From Owenia fusiformis (taxonomy: Eukaryota > Annelida > Polychaeta > Sabellida > Oweniidae), in contig CAIIXF020000012.1 in the NCBI GenBank assembly GCA_903813345.2, positions 22,582,184 through 22,646,183 on the forward strand: a stretch of DNA of 64,000 nucleotides, given 5' to 3'. Within the stretch, counting starts at the first letter, position 1; each line of letters starts with the position of its first letter. Shown here piece after piece: positions 11,313-24,100 of this stretch. The notes under the pieces are model-generated. The model made no database searches, had not been told where the DNA came from, and saw only the letters and a program-made list of their open reading frames with translations. A program made the translations under genes and the position numbers.

Positions 11313-12893
11313 CACGGGGTACCATCGAATAATTTTGGCAACGTACCGGAGAACGACATTTTACTAAGAAATGGCAATGATTTAGCACAATATATTTTTT
11401 AACTAGAGTTCTATTTTGATTTTGACAAAAGTAAGTATTCCATGCAATAACTATTTCATTCATGAGTTTGTAGGAATTCTGTTGGAACCCAGTTCTGATC
11501 AAGTACGAAGTTATTGAAATCGGCGCAGACGGACTTTACTCCGAAAGATGGTTTTTCTATTATAACTTTTCACAACATTTAAGTATAGACTTTTGAAAAA
11601 AGTATAGAATAGTCCTTATACTTTTGAATAATTCTGTTATTTCTGATTCACACGACTCTGATTTGTTTAATTCAAAAAAAAGTTTTAAAAATATTACTTA
11701 GGAACGTAACCGGAGCTGGGAACGTAACCGGAGCAGATCAGTTGAATTATTTAATCAAAAAAATTAAAATATATGATTTAAAGCACATATACTAATTTAA
11801 AAACATACGGGATTGTTCGAATGCGTATTTATTAATATATATGCTTTAAATCATATATTTTATTTTTTTAAATTATATAATTCAACTGATCTGCTCCGGT
11901 TACGTTCCCAGCTCCGGTTACGTTCCTAAGTAATATTTTTAAAACTTTTTTTTAATTAAACAAATCAGAGTCGTGTGAATCAGAAATAACAGAATTATTC
12001 AATAGTATAAGGACTATACTGTACTTTTTTCAAAAGTCTATACTTAAATGTTGTGAAAAGTTATAATAGAAAAACCATCTTTCGGAGTAAAGTCCGTCTG
12101 CGCCGATTTCAATAACTTCGTACTTGATCAGAACTGGGTTCCAACAGAATTCCTACAAACTCATGAATGAAATAGTTATTGCATGGAATACTTACTTTTG
12201 TCAAAATCAAAATAGAACTCTAGTTAAAAAATATATTGTGCTAAATCATTGCCATTTCTTAGTAAAATGTCGTTCTCCGGTACGTTGCCAAAATTATTCG
12301 ATGGTACCCCGTGGTTAACGACCAGGACTGAAACAGTAAGAAAATCTTACGCATTGAACGATATCTAATTTCTAATTTAAAAACATACGGGATTGTTCGA
12401 ATGCGTATTTATTAATATATATGCTTTAAATCATATATTTTATTTTTTTAAATTATATAATTCAACTGATCTGCTCCGGTTACGTTCCCAGCTCCGGTTA
12501 CGTTCCTAAGTAATATTTTTAAAACTTTTTTTTAATTAAACAAATCAGAGTCGTGTGAATCAGAAATAACAGAATTATTCAATAGTATAAGGACTATACT
12601 GTACTTTTTTCAAAAGTCTATACTTAAATGTTGTAAAAAGTAATAATCGAAAAACCATCTTTCGGAGTAAAGTCCGACTGCGCCGATTTCAATAACTTCG
12701 TACTTGATCAGAACTGGGTTCCAACAGAATTCCTACAAACTCATGAATGAAATAGCCATTGCATGGAATACTTACTTTTGTCAAAATCAAAGTAGAACTC
12801 TAGTTAAAAAATATATTGTGCTAAATTATTGCCATTTCTTAGTGAAATGTCGTTCTCCGGTACGTTGCCAAAATTATTCGATGGTACCCCGTG
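11313..12893. mobile_element. palindromic foldback element P2, rearranged (5-bp TSD ATAAA)
   Basis: Starts CACGGGGTACC at 11313 after ATAAA (11308-11312) and ends GGTACCCCGTG at 12893 before ATAAA (12894-12898). The first 1001 bp (11313-12313) is a palindrome with an outer motif AACGTACCGGAGAACG and central double motifs GGAACGTAACCGGAGC. Then a 58-bp foreign spacer (12314-12371) is followed by 12372-12893, a second copy of the centre plus right arm (11802-12313). Only the outer ends share the TSD, so the duplication is internal to one insertion. It lies 94 bp upstream of the start codon of the astakine-like gene. Confidence 0.8.
12314..12371 (+). repeat. spacer repeat inside P2
   Basis: GTTAACGACCAGGACTGAAA and the following 38 bases recur at 14878-14927 with two short differences. 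The other copy lies between a small hairpin and the second 126-bp MITE. Confidence 0.6.
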
Positions 12894-13078
12894 ATAAAAG
12901 TCATCTGTTCATTGTATTCGATTAAAAATTTAGGCAGCGTTCGCGAATGCGGCTGCCGGTTGCTGGCTTCACCCCCGACTCATAAGTAATCTACATAAAC
13001 TCGTTAGTTTGAAGTTGAAATAACGATCGAACCGCCAGTCGACTAACAGTGATCACATGATTCTTATGCAACCGTAAC

Positions 13079-14270
13079 CAAGGGCGTTACAATACCCGGG
13101 AATTTATCGGTTCGTGCAGTACTTGTTTGTGATAGCGCCCTCTGTAGGTCACTGTGCTTATAGCCTACAGTAATACGGGGTAGGATATCGGGAATTCGGT
13201 CAGTTTCTATCCGTCGATTTCGCTATGAATTGAAGCAAGTGTGACCACTTTATCCACTTAAACAATTTGATAATTGATTAAATATTTAAACAAAATCGAT
13301 AAACACGTTATACACTTCCTATCTCCTTAGAAATTAGCATGTATTTATGGATTGTGTTTTCGAACAAGGCTCGACCCAAACCAATAGGGAAATCCTTATG
13401 CTAATTAGTATGACGTCATATTTTCCTGGGGAATCCTAGATTTCAAAGCCTCAGTCTGTTATCGTGTCAAATGTAAACGCTCTTTTGCAGACAGAAAATT
13501 GACAGATTAGCTTTTAACTTTCAGCTTTGATGTTTAAATATTCTGTATTTCTACCGGACTTCTTGCTGAATATCATATAATGTTATAACTTGATTTGGAT
13601 CATTGCCTGATTGCTCATTCTGAAATTCTGATTGTGATTCATGATTGATTGGCAAGAAAAATAATTCCTATTGTTTTCCAGCGAAGTCAAAATGTTACAG
13701 CATGAGTTATAATGTCGAGTTTGCATCATGTTAAATTCTGCTAGTGATTAGAAGTCCATGCACAAGCATACACATAAGAGACAAACACACCCAGGCTCCA
13801 GGCCGTGGATGGAAATATAAAACTATTTAAGGCACAAACTGGTATTAATAGACCGATATGTAGTGTCTGCCATGTATTGAAGGTAAACCAATCTGCATTA
13901 TTAATGTTTCTTCTATCAATACATGGATTGTGCAATGGAAAAGCAATGGCACAATCAAAAATGTGCATATCAATCGTGAATATCTCTCGGTTCAAAGCTT
14001 ACTTCCAACAGAATCGTGTCAAAATATGTGTCTGAGTAACAGTTATACATTATAAGATCGCAAACTCTTACCAATTATCAGCCGAATGGCTCATTTTCAA
14101 CGAAATGTCCTTAAGACAACAGCCCTGGGTCGCGCCTGAGATCAAAAACTATTTCAAATAGCCCTCCCCTAATTATATTGGATAATCACATTTATGCGTG
14201 CGCGCGCAGCTCATCCACTGAACGAAACGCCACTTCCCGCTGAAATCACCGGGTATTGATCTTTCCCTTG
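13079..14270 (-). mobile_element. non-autonomous DNA transposon, 7-bp TSD, copy B (inverted)
   Basis: The same element as 6296-7482 in opposite orientation, 1192 bp, very similar throughout. It starts CAAGGG, ends CCCTTG, and has its own target duplication CCGTAAC (13072-13078 and 14271-14277). Different TSDs show two independent insertions rather than one segmental duplication. Confidence 0.85.
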
Positions 14271-14761
14271 CCGTAACGATCAATTGCGATAGTCACTTGG
14301 TTGAATTAGCGAAAATGAGTCAGTGTAGTTGTTCCTTAAATAGGCAGATAACCGTCATTTAGATCAAGGATCGGAGGATCGGGTTTGACAGATAGCTAGC
14401 AGCCATCGTGATGCACGGAATTCTGGCTATCTGCAAACCGTCAGCTATATTCACGAATGCTACCTCAGTCTATTCACTGCTTTTTATACTGCCAAGTGTC
14501 GACTACTGTTCATTGTGCACATGCGAAGGTAAAAAATATTAGCTGCACTTGTCAAAATATGCTATTTCAAACGTACCTCTTTAATTTTACAAATACTAAA
14601 AATGGAACATTTAATTTAGATCTTTGTTTGGGACACATTGCCATGAACATTTGATTACAATTTAAATAGATAAGAACTGTGATAAACAATGGCATATGTT
14701 ATTTTCACATTGACAGAAAATCTATGAATTTGTTTAATGTGGATTCGAGTTTCATTAGTAC

Positions 14762-14862
14762 AATAACGTCATTTCTAAGGGCAATACAGTGAAATATTGG
14801 ACCGAGGGCCTAAGGCCCAAGCTCCAATATTTCACTATATTGCTCGCAGAAATGACGTTATT
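14762..14862. repeat. short hairpin repeat
   Basis: AATAACGTCATTTCT on the left pairs with AGAAATGACGTTATT on the right, and GTGAAATATTGGA pairs with TCCAATATTTCAC around a GGGCCTAAGGCCC centre. Probably a small MITE. Confidence 0.55.
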
Positions 14863-14930
14863 AGTATTATTACCACCGTTAACGACCAGGACTGAAACAG
14901 CAAGAAAATCTTACGCATTGATCTAATTTC

Positions 14931-15078
14931 CCGGGGAAAATTGCCGGTCCAGAATATATTCTAGACCGGTCCATATGGACCACCACTATGACGTCACACA
15001 TTTCTCAGGTCGATATAGTAAAATGAACGCCTTCGTAACTAGCTCTAAAACCCCTAGAATTGGCCCGGCAATGTGGTA
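14931..15078 (+). repeat. 126-bp MITE family, copy 2
   Basis: Copy of 2079-2205 with an added inverted patch around GGTCCAGAATATATTCTAGACC near its left end. Confidence 0.6.
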
Positions 15079-15139
15079 ATAATTGTCCTTACTTCATTTT
15101 GATTGGTCAAAAAGCGTCAATCGTTTTGACTTTAAAAGT

Positions 15140-15990
15140 GCAACAATTAATAGTGCACTGACTGATCATCGACCAGTGTCAAAATATATTTAAGTTTGGA
15201 TATTTCATCAAGACTAGCATATATTTTTATTATCTACAAAGAAACACCCTGTATGATCATTATTTCAGGTGATATTCCTCTTGAAACGTGGTGAATCTTA
15301 AAAATCTATAAGTGGGACTCCCTTTATATCTGAAGCTTTGAACTGAATTTACACCTCTTAATGCTGAAATTGAGAGTTTATTCATGCATTTTAAGAAAAT
15401 AGGTATGTCAAAGAAGATGTTAAAGATGCATTATGCCATAGGTTTCTCCCCCAGACAATCAATGATGTCCTATTGTTATTGTTCATATAATATCTCACAA
15501 GCCATGGATATATCTTGAGAATAACTTTTGGGTATATTATTGCCGAAATATCGGAAATAATCAATAGAACAACCAAACTCCAGAATTAAATACAATCGAT
15601 TCCTCGACTATCGAGGGGAATCCCCATTGAGTCACACAAGCGCCTTGAACCAGGGAGCCAATCAGGTTTATGATAAACAAATTCAACGACCAATCAGATA
15701 ACAGGAGGACTTTCCCGGAATATTCAAACTTCAGCTTGAATTAATTTCTTCGAAAATAATTAGATCGGCCAGTACAATCGCAAAATTAACACTGAACGAG
15801 GGGGATTTGGGACTTCTTCTTTGGCAAGTAGATGGGAATATATGTGGTGAAACTCAATATTCAAAAAAGTCTCGAGGGGTCTTGATTGTGCTATCCTATG
15901 GCATAGAGCCTCTTTAACCAAATATTGACCTGATAGCTGAGAAAAAAATAAAAATTGCGAATTTTCTCTCTACAGTCCTTGTTGCCCCTT
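15140..15990 (+). repeat. dispersed repeat, copy 1, interrupted by a TTAA element
   Basis: Matches 33955-34800 over its length (for example GGATATTTCATCAAGACTA and ATTCCTCTTGAAACGTG, then CAGTCCTTGTTGCCCCTT). Between 15424 and 15913 it carries an insertion missing from the other copy. Confidence 0.65.
15424..15913. mobile_element. TTAA-flanked MITE
   Basis: 490 bp between TTAA at 15420-15423 and TTAA at 15914-15917. Ends are inverted: AGATGCATTATGCCATAGG on the left, and AGAGGCTCTATGCCATAGG as the reverse complement of the right end. The sister repeat at 34.7 kb gives the empty site. TTAA targets are typical of piggyBac and Kolobok elements. Confidence 0.65.
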
Positions 15991-17035
15991 CAACTTCAAG
16001 TCATCTAGCGATATTCCAAATGGGGGCTGATTTTTTATGTTTTTTTATTTTATCGAAGTTTTGTGATAAAGGCAACGCTAAACATATATTTCATGTATAA
16101 GGCCCAATCCCAATTGGTTCGAATCACAGTGGGAATAGGGGTCCTTTAACAACTTGGTTTTCAGAGCTTTGTGGTTATATCTACACTGTACTTAGTATAT
16201 GTTTGCATATTTGCAGACCTTGGAGTATTAGTATTACATTCACATTTCAACAAAACTGCATAATTTTTGCATCAATTTATTGTTCTTTTAGATGCCATGC
16301 ATAAAATTTGCATTCATATGCATTTTTCAAATGAGTAAGTATATCTTAAAACTTAAGACTTGTACACATGCAGTAAACGGATGGCGTATGCTATTGAACT
16401 ATGAGTACGACGTGAAACCAGAATGGGTACAAACGTACAAGTATAAATAAATATAAGTGGAATAACAGCGTTAATAATAGCATTTATAACAGTATTTTCA
16501 AAAAATCATCACGCATATCATATGGATGTTATATCAACCAAATACGACAAATACTGATCTTATAAGTTGAATAACCAATAACTTTAATAACATTATCGAA
16601 TGATACAATGTATACATTTTGGAAATTTTACTGATACTGAGTAAACATGTTGACTTGATTCTTCTTTGACTTGATATCACTTTTAATTATCAACTCTCGC
16701 TGCAATTCATATCACTCGACATAATGAATTCGTACAAGTACAATGTACGCGATACACAACAAGGCCCACTAGCTGAAGACCATTTGCTAACTTTTCTCTG
16801 TAAGCATTACCCCTGCTCCATAAATATTCATTTTCTTGAATCAAGCAAAGCAATCGTTTAACTCTCAATATAGAAATAACTGCTAAAATACTCGCATATT
16901 TAAATCCTGTCAGTTCATATGACACGTTTCCAACTTTAATTAATCTTTTTTCGATATTTACCCATCATATTCTTTATAATAATGATATAGTCCCTGATTT
17001 CCCTGATTTTGATAGGTTTCTAGAAATGCAAGTCC
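15991..17035. other. gene-free spacer
   Basis: AT-rich; I see no exon, RNA gene or named repeat. Confidence 0.4.
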
Positions 17036-17530
17036 ATGGTTATATACTTAGGTCTATAGTAATGGAGATCTATAAAGTAGTAGGGCTCTATTAGTGGTGA
17101 GCTACAGTAATGTGAGTATGTAATAATGGAGAGTCTATAGTAATGCAGGTCTTTATAGTAATGTGTATCTACAGCAATGTCGGTGTCAAGTGATACAGCT
17201 AGGTCTATAGTAATCTCAATCAACAGTAAAATAGGTCTATACCAATCTTGATCTATAGTTACATAAGTCTATATTAAACCATGTAGTAGGTCATCAGTAT
17301 GTAGAACTATTGTAATGACGGTCAACAGTCATGTAAAAGGTATATAGTAATAAAGGTTTATTGTTATGTAGACCTACAACATTATAAGGCTATAGGAATG
17401 AGGCGCCATAGTAATCTAGGTCAATAGTAATGAGTCTCCAGCAATGAAGGTTTAAAGTAATGTAAGTCTAAAGAAATTTAGGCTATAGAGTGGAGGTCTA
17501 CGGTCTGTAAAGTAATCTAGATCTACAGAT
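17036..17530 (-). repeat. degenerate minisatellite just 3' of the oxidase gene
   Basis: About 20 imperfect units built on GGTCTATAGTAATG, each roughly 15-25 bp, ending 9 bp before the stop codon of the minus-strand gene. It would form the start of that gene's 3' UTR if transcribed. Confidence 0.7.
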
Positions 17531-17538
17531 ATGTAGGT

Positions 17539-18125
17539 TTATTGAAATGCCCCTCTCCAGAAACACAAGGACATGACTAGTGTGGCTAAGGATGAGGTAA
17601 GAACCGACTCTACTCCTGATGTTGGAATCTCTGGACACTTTTTGGATGTACAAGTCCCATCGTCTTCAAGAGCAGCCTCGTTATAATTTTGAGCAAAGGA
17701 ATACGTGCAACCTCGTGCCATATATTTTGGAACGTGTTTCTCTTCACATTCTCCTTCGAGACATTTCTTTATCCTTAAAGCTTCTCGTTTCCCAGAGGTA
17801 TATTTAGCGGGAATAGTGCCATAATCAGTGAGAGAGAATCCACTTCCGGCGAAGAACACTTGCTCTATATTTGCTAAATACGCCATTTTGGCATCATTTG
17901 AATAGCCAAATGGGAATGTAGGATTTGCCGATCCTTCAGTCGGTCCAGATTCTTTCCTTACGAATAAAAAGTCAGTTGGATTTGGAACCGCATCGTCTCC
18001 GTACATCAGACGGAGGACTGCAGTAGCTTCGCGGCGCACAACGTCTGCGTGAAGCGTCGAAACTCTGACAGCCTGATCACCAACGAGAGTAACGAGTAAA
18101 ATGTTTGATCTCTCTGGCACAACAC
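17539..18125 (-). CDS. exon 17: C-terminal oxidase region and hydrophobic tail
   Basis: Continues the fold (NILLVTLVGDQAVRVSTL). The usual FAD-binding FTGEHTS segment is replaced by FFAGSGFSLTDYGTIPA. The last 40 residues hold four cysteines, then a small-residue stretch (PTSGVES) and about 17 hydrophobic residues at the very end with no cytoplasmic tail. That is the layout of a GPI-attachment signal; a short membrane anchor is the alternative. Confidence 0.85.
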
Positions 18126-21100
18126 CTGCAATTATAAAAGTGGATATTATCAAACAATGTGTAAACACAGGGAACTCTTGGTTACGACTTATTCGCAACT
18201 TAACCTCTCTGCCAGAGATATTTCGAAAATAAGCTTTTCCTTTCCTTTCCTTTTATTTTCCTTAAAACCCTAAAGTAATTTTCACAATGATATACAACTT
18301 TAACAGTCTATATACTTTGACACACAATTACATTTATGAATGCTTAAAAGAAATTCACACTTAGTTAGGAGTATAACAAGTTCCAAAATTAAATATTAAA
18401 AGACAATTATTAATAAACATTTTCAAGCTTATATGATTACAGCAAAGAAGTTATCATTATGAATTATATTTAAAGGCTATCTGGCCTAAGTATAGAGAGA
18501 AGTAAGGAATTTAGAGAATAAAACTATTCTTTTTCGATGGATAAGTACACCTTTTTGCGAAACGCAACATTCACTATACGAGGCTCGATCAGAAAGTTTC
18601 TTACCAAATGCTCTCATTTCTTAGAGATTAATAACCAAATAGTTTTACAAACTATGCTTTAGTTTTAGTATGCAAATATTATTTTGGGTATTAAATATTT
18701 ACTTTTGATTAAGGGGTTGCCATAGCAAACAGATCTAAGAGAGGGTGGAGCAGCAGTATTTCATAACTTAGACTAACTTTCTTTTTTCTCTCATAGCAGT
18801 CACATATTAGTGGTATAATAGCACCATGAGATTACTATTTGTCTCATGAGGCTAGATGCCTCTCTTGGATTGGGATTTGAGGACAATGAATCAATAATTG
18901 AAGGCTTCAAAAGCAGCCTCTACAAAATACGTGATTCAATGAATATCTCCTTCATGTATTCAAATATCATGTTCCTAGATGCAGCATCTTCTAGGGAAAT
19001 AATTTTGAAGGCATGTGATGAGTTTTCATATATCCCTTGCACGTAGCAATGAATGGTGTAAAATCACCTTAATACAGAAATTGAGACAGCTGCTTGACCC
19101 TGCCTGATTTCGAATAAAGAAACATCTATGTTTTGTGTATATCTTACTCAATTAATAAATGATTTATGTCATTTTATAGGCAATTGTGCATGTACATCCT
19201 GTGAAAATTTCAAGTCAAAATCTCAAGAAACAAAAAATGAAACCATTTGGTAAGAAACTTTCTGATCGTGCCTCGTAGTTAATACTTATGTTATACTTTC
19301 ACTTATGAGCGAAATCTCTCTGATTACAACCATTGTTTTATAAATCGATTTAGTTCATATCGCAAAAAGGTTAAACCTAGAATGTCCATGAAAGAAACAC
19401 TTAGTTTTAATATCTATATTATAACAGACAAACTTGGACAAAGTATGTTTTAATGGGTTTAAAACCTCGTGTATAATCTCGAAAACTAGAATCCAATTAA
19501 GGAATACAATAGCTTACCAAGGGCCTCCAAATCCTGCCAGATTGTGTAGTACCCTTTGACCTCACTGGGATATAGAATATAGGCATTATCATCCCAGAAC
19601 TTATGTTCAAATTTCATGAATATTTTGGCTCTATAGGTTTGCTGGACAGCGTATATGGCCTCCTTCTTCCAACGAGGTAATTCCATTTCAATGATATCCT
19701 GAGCAAGGAGATGACTGCATACGGTCAACAGTACATAGTCAGCTTTATAAGTTTTATTTGCAGCTGTCTTCACTTCAACACCGGAACTACCGTACTCAAC
19801 CTCATCGACATATTGTCCTGTCACTATTCGTGCATCAAATTCATCCTCGCGAAATTCATTAATAAGTTTTTCCAATATCTGCAACGCGCCACCAGAGTTT
19901 GGTATACGGTAGTCAGTTTCAAGGTTTTCAAATAGTTCGACGGTTTTCTTAAGAGACATCGTTTCAGGTGGTGTGTTGAACGTCCAATCGTATTCCCAGA
20001 ATTCTATAGCATTCTTCAAAACGTCAGTGGCAGTTGGACGCCATCCAAACATGCTGAGCGCATTTCTCGATGTCATATCAGGTTCGTCATTTTCATTTTT
20101 GTCCTCACCCAATTCATCAACTTCGTCAGCAACGGGATAGTACAATGTTTCGTATCTAAAACAGACGTTGGGGTGCATTTAAAATACGTCGTACGTGTTA
20201 TTTCTTTTATTTGGTCTCATTTTGAACGTTTATTTTGAAAGTCCCTTTCCGGGAAAAAAGTTTCAAAAAGGCAAATCAAAAAGATCTAGGACATTTCAGA
20301 AATTGAGACCCATATTTCACCTGAACATGACCACTGTTTAGAAATGAAGCATACATGTATTTTGAAAACTAGATCCTACTAAGGCACACATTGAGGTCCA
20401 ATTGATAACACATATACAAGGCATTAACATGACAAAATGTCACCACCTAATTGCTCACAATATTATGATCAGATTTGAATTTCGAAAACTTAGTAGATGA
20501 TTTTGAAAAATATATTGGTCAATTTGAGAAAAGACCTTGTTGACCTTGAGAAGGTAATTGAAGGTCAAATCTTTTTTGACCTTGAGAATATAATTGAAGA
20601 TCAAATCTACAGCCAGATTTGAACTTTTGAGAACTTGTAGATGATTTTGAAAAAGAATTGGTCAATTTGAAGCAAGTTGAAAAAGACATATTTGACCTTT
20701 TCGACCTTGAAAATGTCATTGAAGGTCAAATCTTAAAAATAAAATCAGATTTGAACTTCTGAAAACTTGGGAGATGATTTTGAAAAAAATTGAAGTCAGT
20801 CTAAACAGCATTTGTGAAGTTATTGGAAGTTGTAAGAATTTGTTACAGACGCCCTGACCGCCAACCGCCAATCGCTAACCACCAACCACCGTCAAAAAAC
20901 GGAGACGATTAATAACATGTCACCACCTTTTGGAGGTGACATATAAACCTAATGAATATACATTAATGAGCATTCTGATTGGTCTAGAACATAATCTCGC
21001 CATAACAAAGTTCATGCCCGGGAGTTCATGTATTTGAAACTTACGTCTCATCAAGGATTCCAGTCATATTTGAACGAGGATTATCGCGGACAATGTAGTC

Positions 21101-24100
21101 CTCAGATTCAACACTTGCAGTAGTAATATTCAAACGTTCTAATTCTGATAATAGCTGAAGTAGACCATCTGAAGCTTGCAGAAGCCTAAAAGCACATTTA
21201 CTAGGCTACAAGAACTAGCTAAAAACACAGATGAACTAGTAAAGCAGCTCAGGCATGAGGTACGCTACAATAGGGAATATCAGTAAACCGTAGAAGAGTA
21301 AACACAGGACGCCATACATCGCTTGCCCAAAGATGCAACCCATAGGAAAATCAAAGATCAAATAGCATCTACAATAAAGAACTTCAAGAGAAGCAGAAGG
21401 AGAAGCAGAATGAAGAGAATCGTCTAAGTATCTAAAAGCAAGCACATTTGGGACATACTTGTGCAATATCTCAGACGTCAAATTTTGACTTCCGTTTCTC
21501 ATTATGAAATTTTCAAAATCTGCAGTTGACGTCATGTTGATCTTCATTTTTGAGAGAAGTTCAGCAAAGTCGTCATCTTCTTTGGTTTTCCGGATTATTC
21601 TATAAAGTAAAATGAAAAGTATGATGATCACAATGTATATACATGTACACGTATGTATTAGAACAGTAAGCGTTATATTGATATGTTATGTTACATTCTA
21701 AGTTGTTATTCTGAGTTTAATCTCAGTTCATCCGCTAGATAAATACTCTTATGATTGTAATTCTCAATTATGCTAAGTTTATAGGTTAACTTAACTCTGG
21801 GTAAACTGTTTTAGTTAGCAATACTCGAATACTCCTGAAAAAAGAAAATGTAGATACTTACTCATCCGCGACGTTAACCGAAATACCCCCTAATTCCTCT
21901 GGACGAAGACTGCCTCCAACTTTGTCCGCAGCTTCTAAGATAACAAAGTTCGTAATCCCTGCTTTGTTGAGCTCATATGCAGCAGTTACGCCAGCTAACC
22001 CGGCACCCACTATGATCACTTTGGAGTTATCTATGAAAAAACACGAAGGCTATAAGTGGTTTCAGAGTACATGTTCAAAATGCAATTCAGATTTTTAAGA
22101 AGTAGGATAATCACAAACAGCCTTTCAACACTTTAAAAATTGATTTATATTCTTGGAGTCTGTCATCGCCAGGATTCGAAACAGAGGAGGCAAACGTAAA
22201 TATTAAACAGGGAGGCAAAGCCTGAACCACTTTGTGTGACATGATCTTGCAGTTAAAGTCAAACCTGATGTATGTTACCTATTTTGTCTAAAACATGTAT
22301 TTACTTACAAATGTCTTTATCGCATCTAATGGAGTCTTCCTTCAGATAGCCGTCTTCGCATTTGCATACGTCTTTTCCGTTGTGATCGCCACATTCAGCG
22401 TGTCGTATTCCCTGGCAATCAGACACGTCATCACACTCCTTGTTCTCTAGCACTGCAAAACAATAAGACTTCTGATAGAGAATACATAAATATGATGATC
22501 AAGATTCAAGTTTGGTGATTTATGTAGATCTATGTAGTTTTGATCACTGTTTCCTGGGAAGATTAAGTGGGGTGATCAAATGATAAGGACAGAAAATGCT
22601 TATAAATACAGTCCCGAGAATACAATTTCCTGATACCCCAACAGATGATTTAATGGTCCAATGATCTCTTTCCCCTGATGTTTAAAGGGGACTGGTCTCC
22701 GTCCATGCACCTTGGACAACCTATAAGTGCCCGACCCAAATCAAAGGTCGAAATTGGTTCAATTTTTTATAATTGTCACAAAATACTATTTTAAGCTTTT
22801 TAGTTTTGAAATTTGCAAATACCTTCAATACAGTCCGCTCCTCTGCCATAATATCCTGCGTCGCATTCGCAAGTTGTAAAACTACTGCCTTCTTTCTGGA
22901 CACATGAGGAGTGGATAACATCTACACAGGCGATATCGCTGAAGCAACTATTCCCAAGAACTAAAAGTACAGAGAGTAAGCTATGCCACTTGTATTTTAT
23001 CGTGTTACAATTCTTATAATTATATTGTTGTTCAACTAATGAGCACATACGCCACACGCTATAACGATTACATTTACATAAACGTTACGAAGACCCAAGA
23101 TGCACGAGAATCATGAACGCAGTAATACCAGTAAGTGAAAGATGCATGGATGAGTATAAAGCATTTTATTTTTAAAGAATGTGTACAAATGACAGAGCGC
23201 AAAACACATTGCTTAAGAACAAAGTCAAGATATACAACATATATGAATATACCTTCTTCGCATACATCAAGCTTCATGGTATATTTGGCAGCACAACCAC
23301 ACTTCTCGCTCCCTGCAGTTCCTGTGCAAATAGAGTACTCCACTGAGGAACAATTAGAAGAGTCGGTACACGCCAGATTCCCTAACACTACAAGTACAAA
23401 TACAGAGTATATATAATATATGACATCTCCGACAATATCCTAGATAGTAGATTAAAATTTTATTTTCGAAGAATTTGCAATTGGAAGATACAATAATTAC
23501 ACGATCATTGGTAAATTGGATGTAAAAAGAAATAATTATCTGCTGTTACGAGGCAAGAAACAAACAGGTGTAATCTATGTTCATCTGGTATACAGGAAAC
23601 TTTAGATATTGAGTTCCAAATATATATTTCACAATCGAAAAATACAATTACAAGACAAAAGGTTTGACCAAAAAGTTGTGAGATGACGAGAGAGGTCAAA
23701 CTCGAACTTACCTCTCAAACACCTGTCTCCAGAAGTAAAGTAGCCCGTCTGACACCTGCATACATCATCCTCACATTCAGCTTTTAGTAGTTCATTACAG
23801 TCATTAGACTCGGAACAAGCCATGTTGTCAAGCACTGAAATAGCAGGTCATCAAGGTCAATAAAACAGAACACGGAAATGAAACATCTAAGAGTAAAACC
23901 AATCATAGGGGACTTAAATCCCAAACGTTGATCTCAAGTGTAAAGCAACATGTCTGATAACCCATCCCTCCCCTCCCCTAACATACACAAATACCATTCT
24001 GAAAGCATACCCATAGCCAGTCAAAATCAAGACCATTGACATTTAACTCATACCGAAACAATTATAATACATGTTGAAAAATAAATTGAAAATGAAACAA

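Noticed and set aside
11325-12925. Repeated open frames starting MIRTGFQQNSYKL on both strands
   Set aside because: They are the same arm sequence of palindrome P2 read three times; no coding signature and they end at the arm boundary.
6571-13995. Matching open frames starting MNREIFTIDMH and MDGNIKLFK in two places
   Set aside because: They lie in copies A and B of one transposon; conservation is that of the DNA, and frames exist on both strands.
18846-19046. 66-residue open frame as a transposase fragment
   Set aside because: Inside a mariner-type MITE but shows none of the mariner catalytic or C-terminal blocks.
21236-21458. Extension of oxidase exon 14 past the GTATGT donor, with a hydrophobic segment
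   Set aside because: The donor is strong and joins in phase to the next exon; the extension has no match to the oxidase fold.
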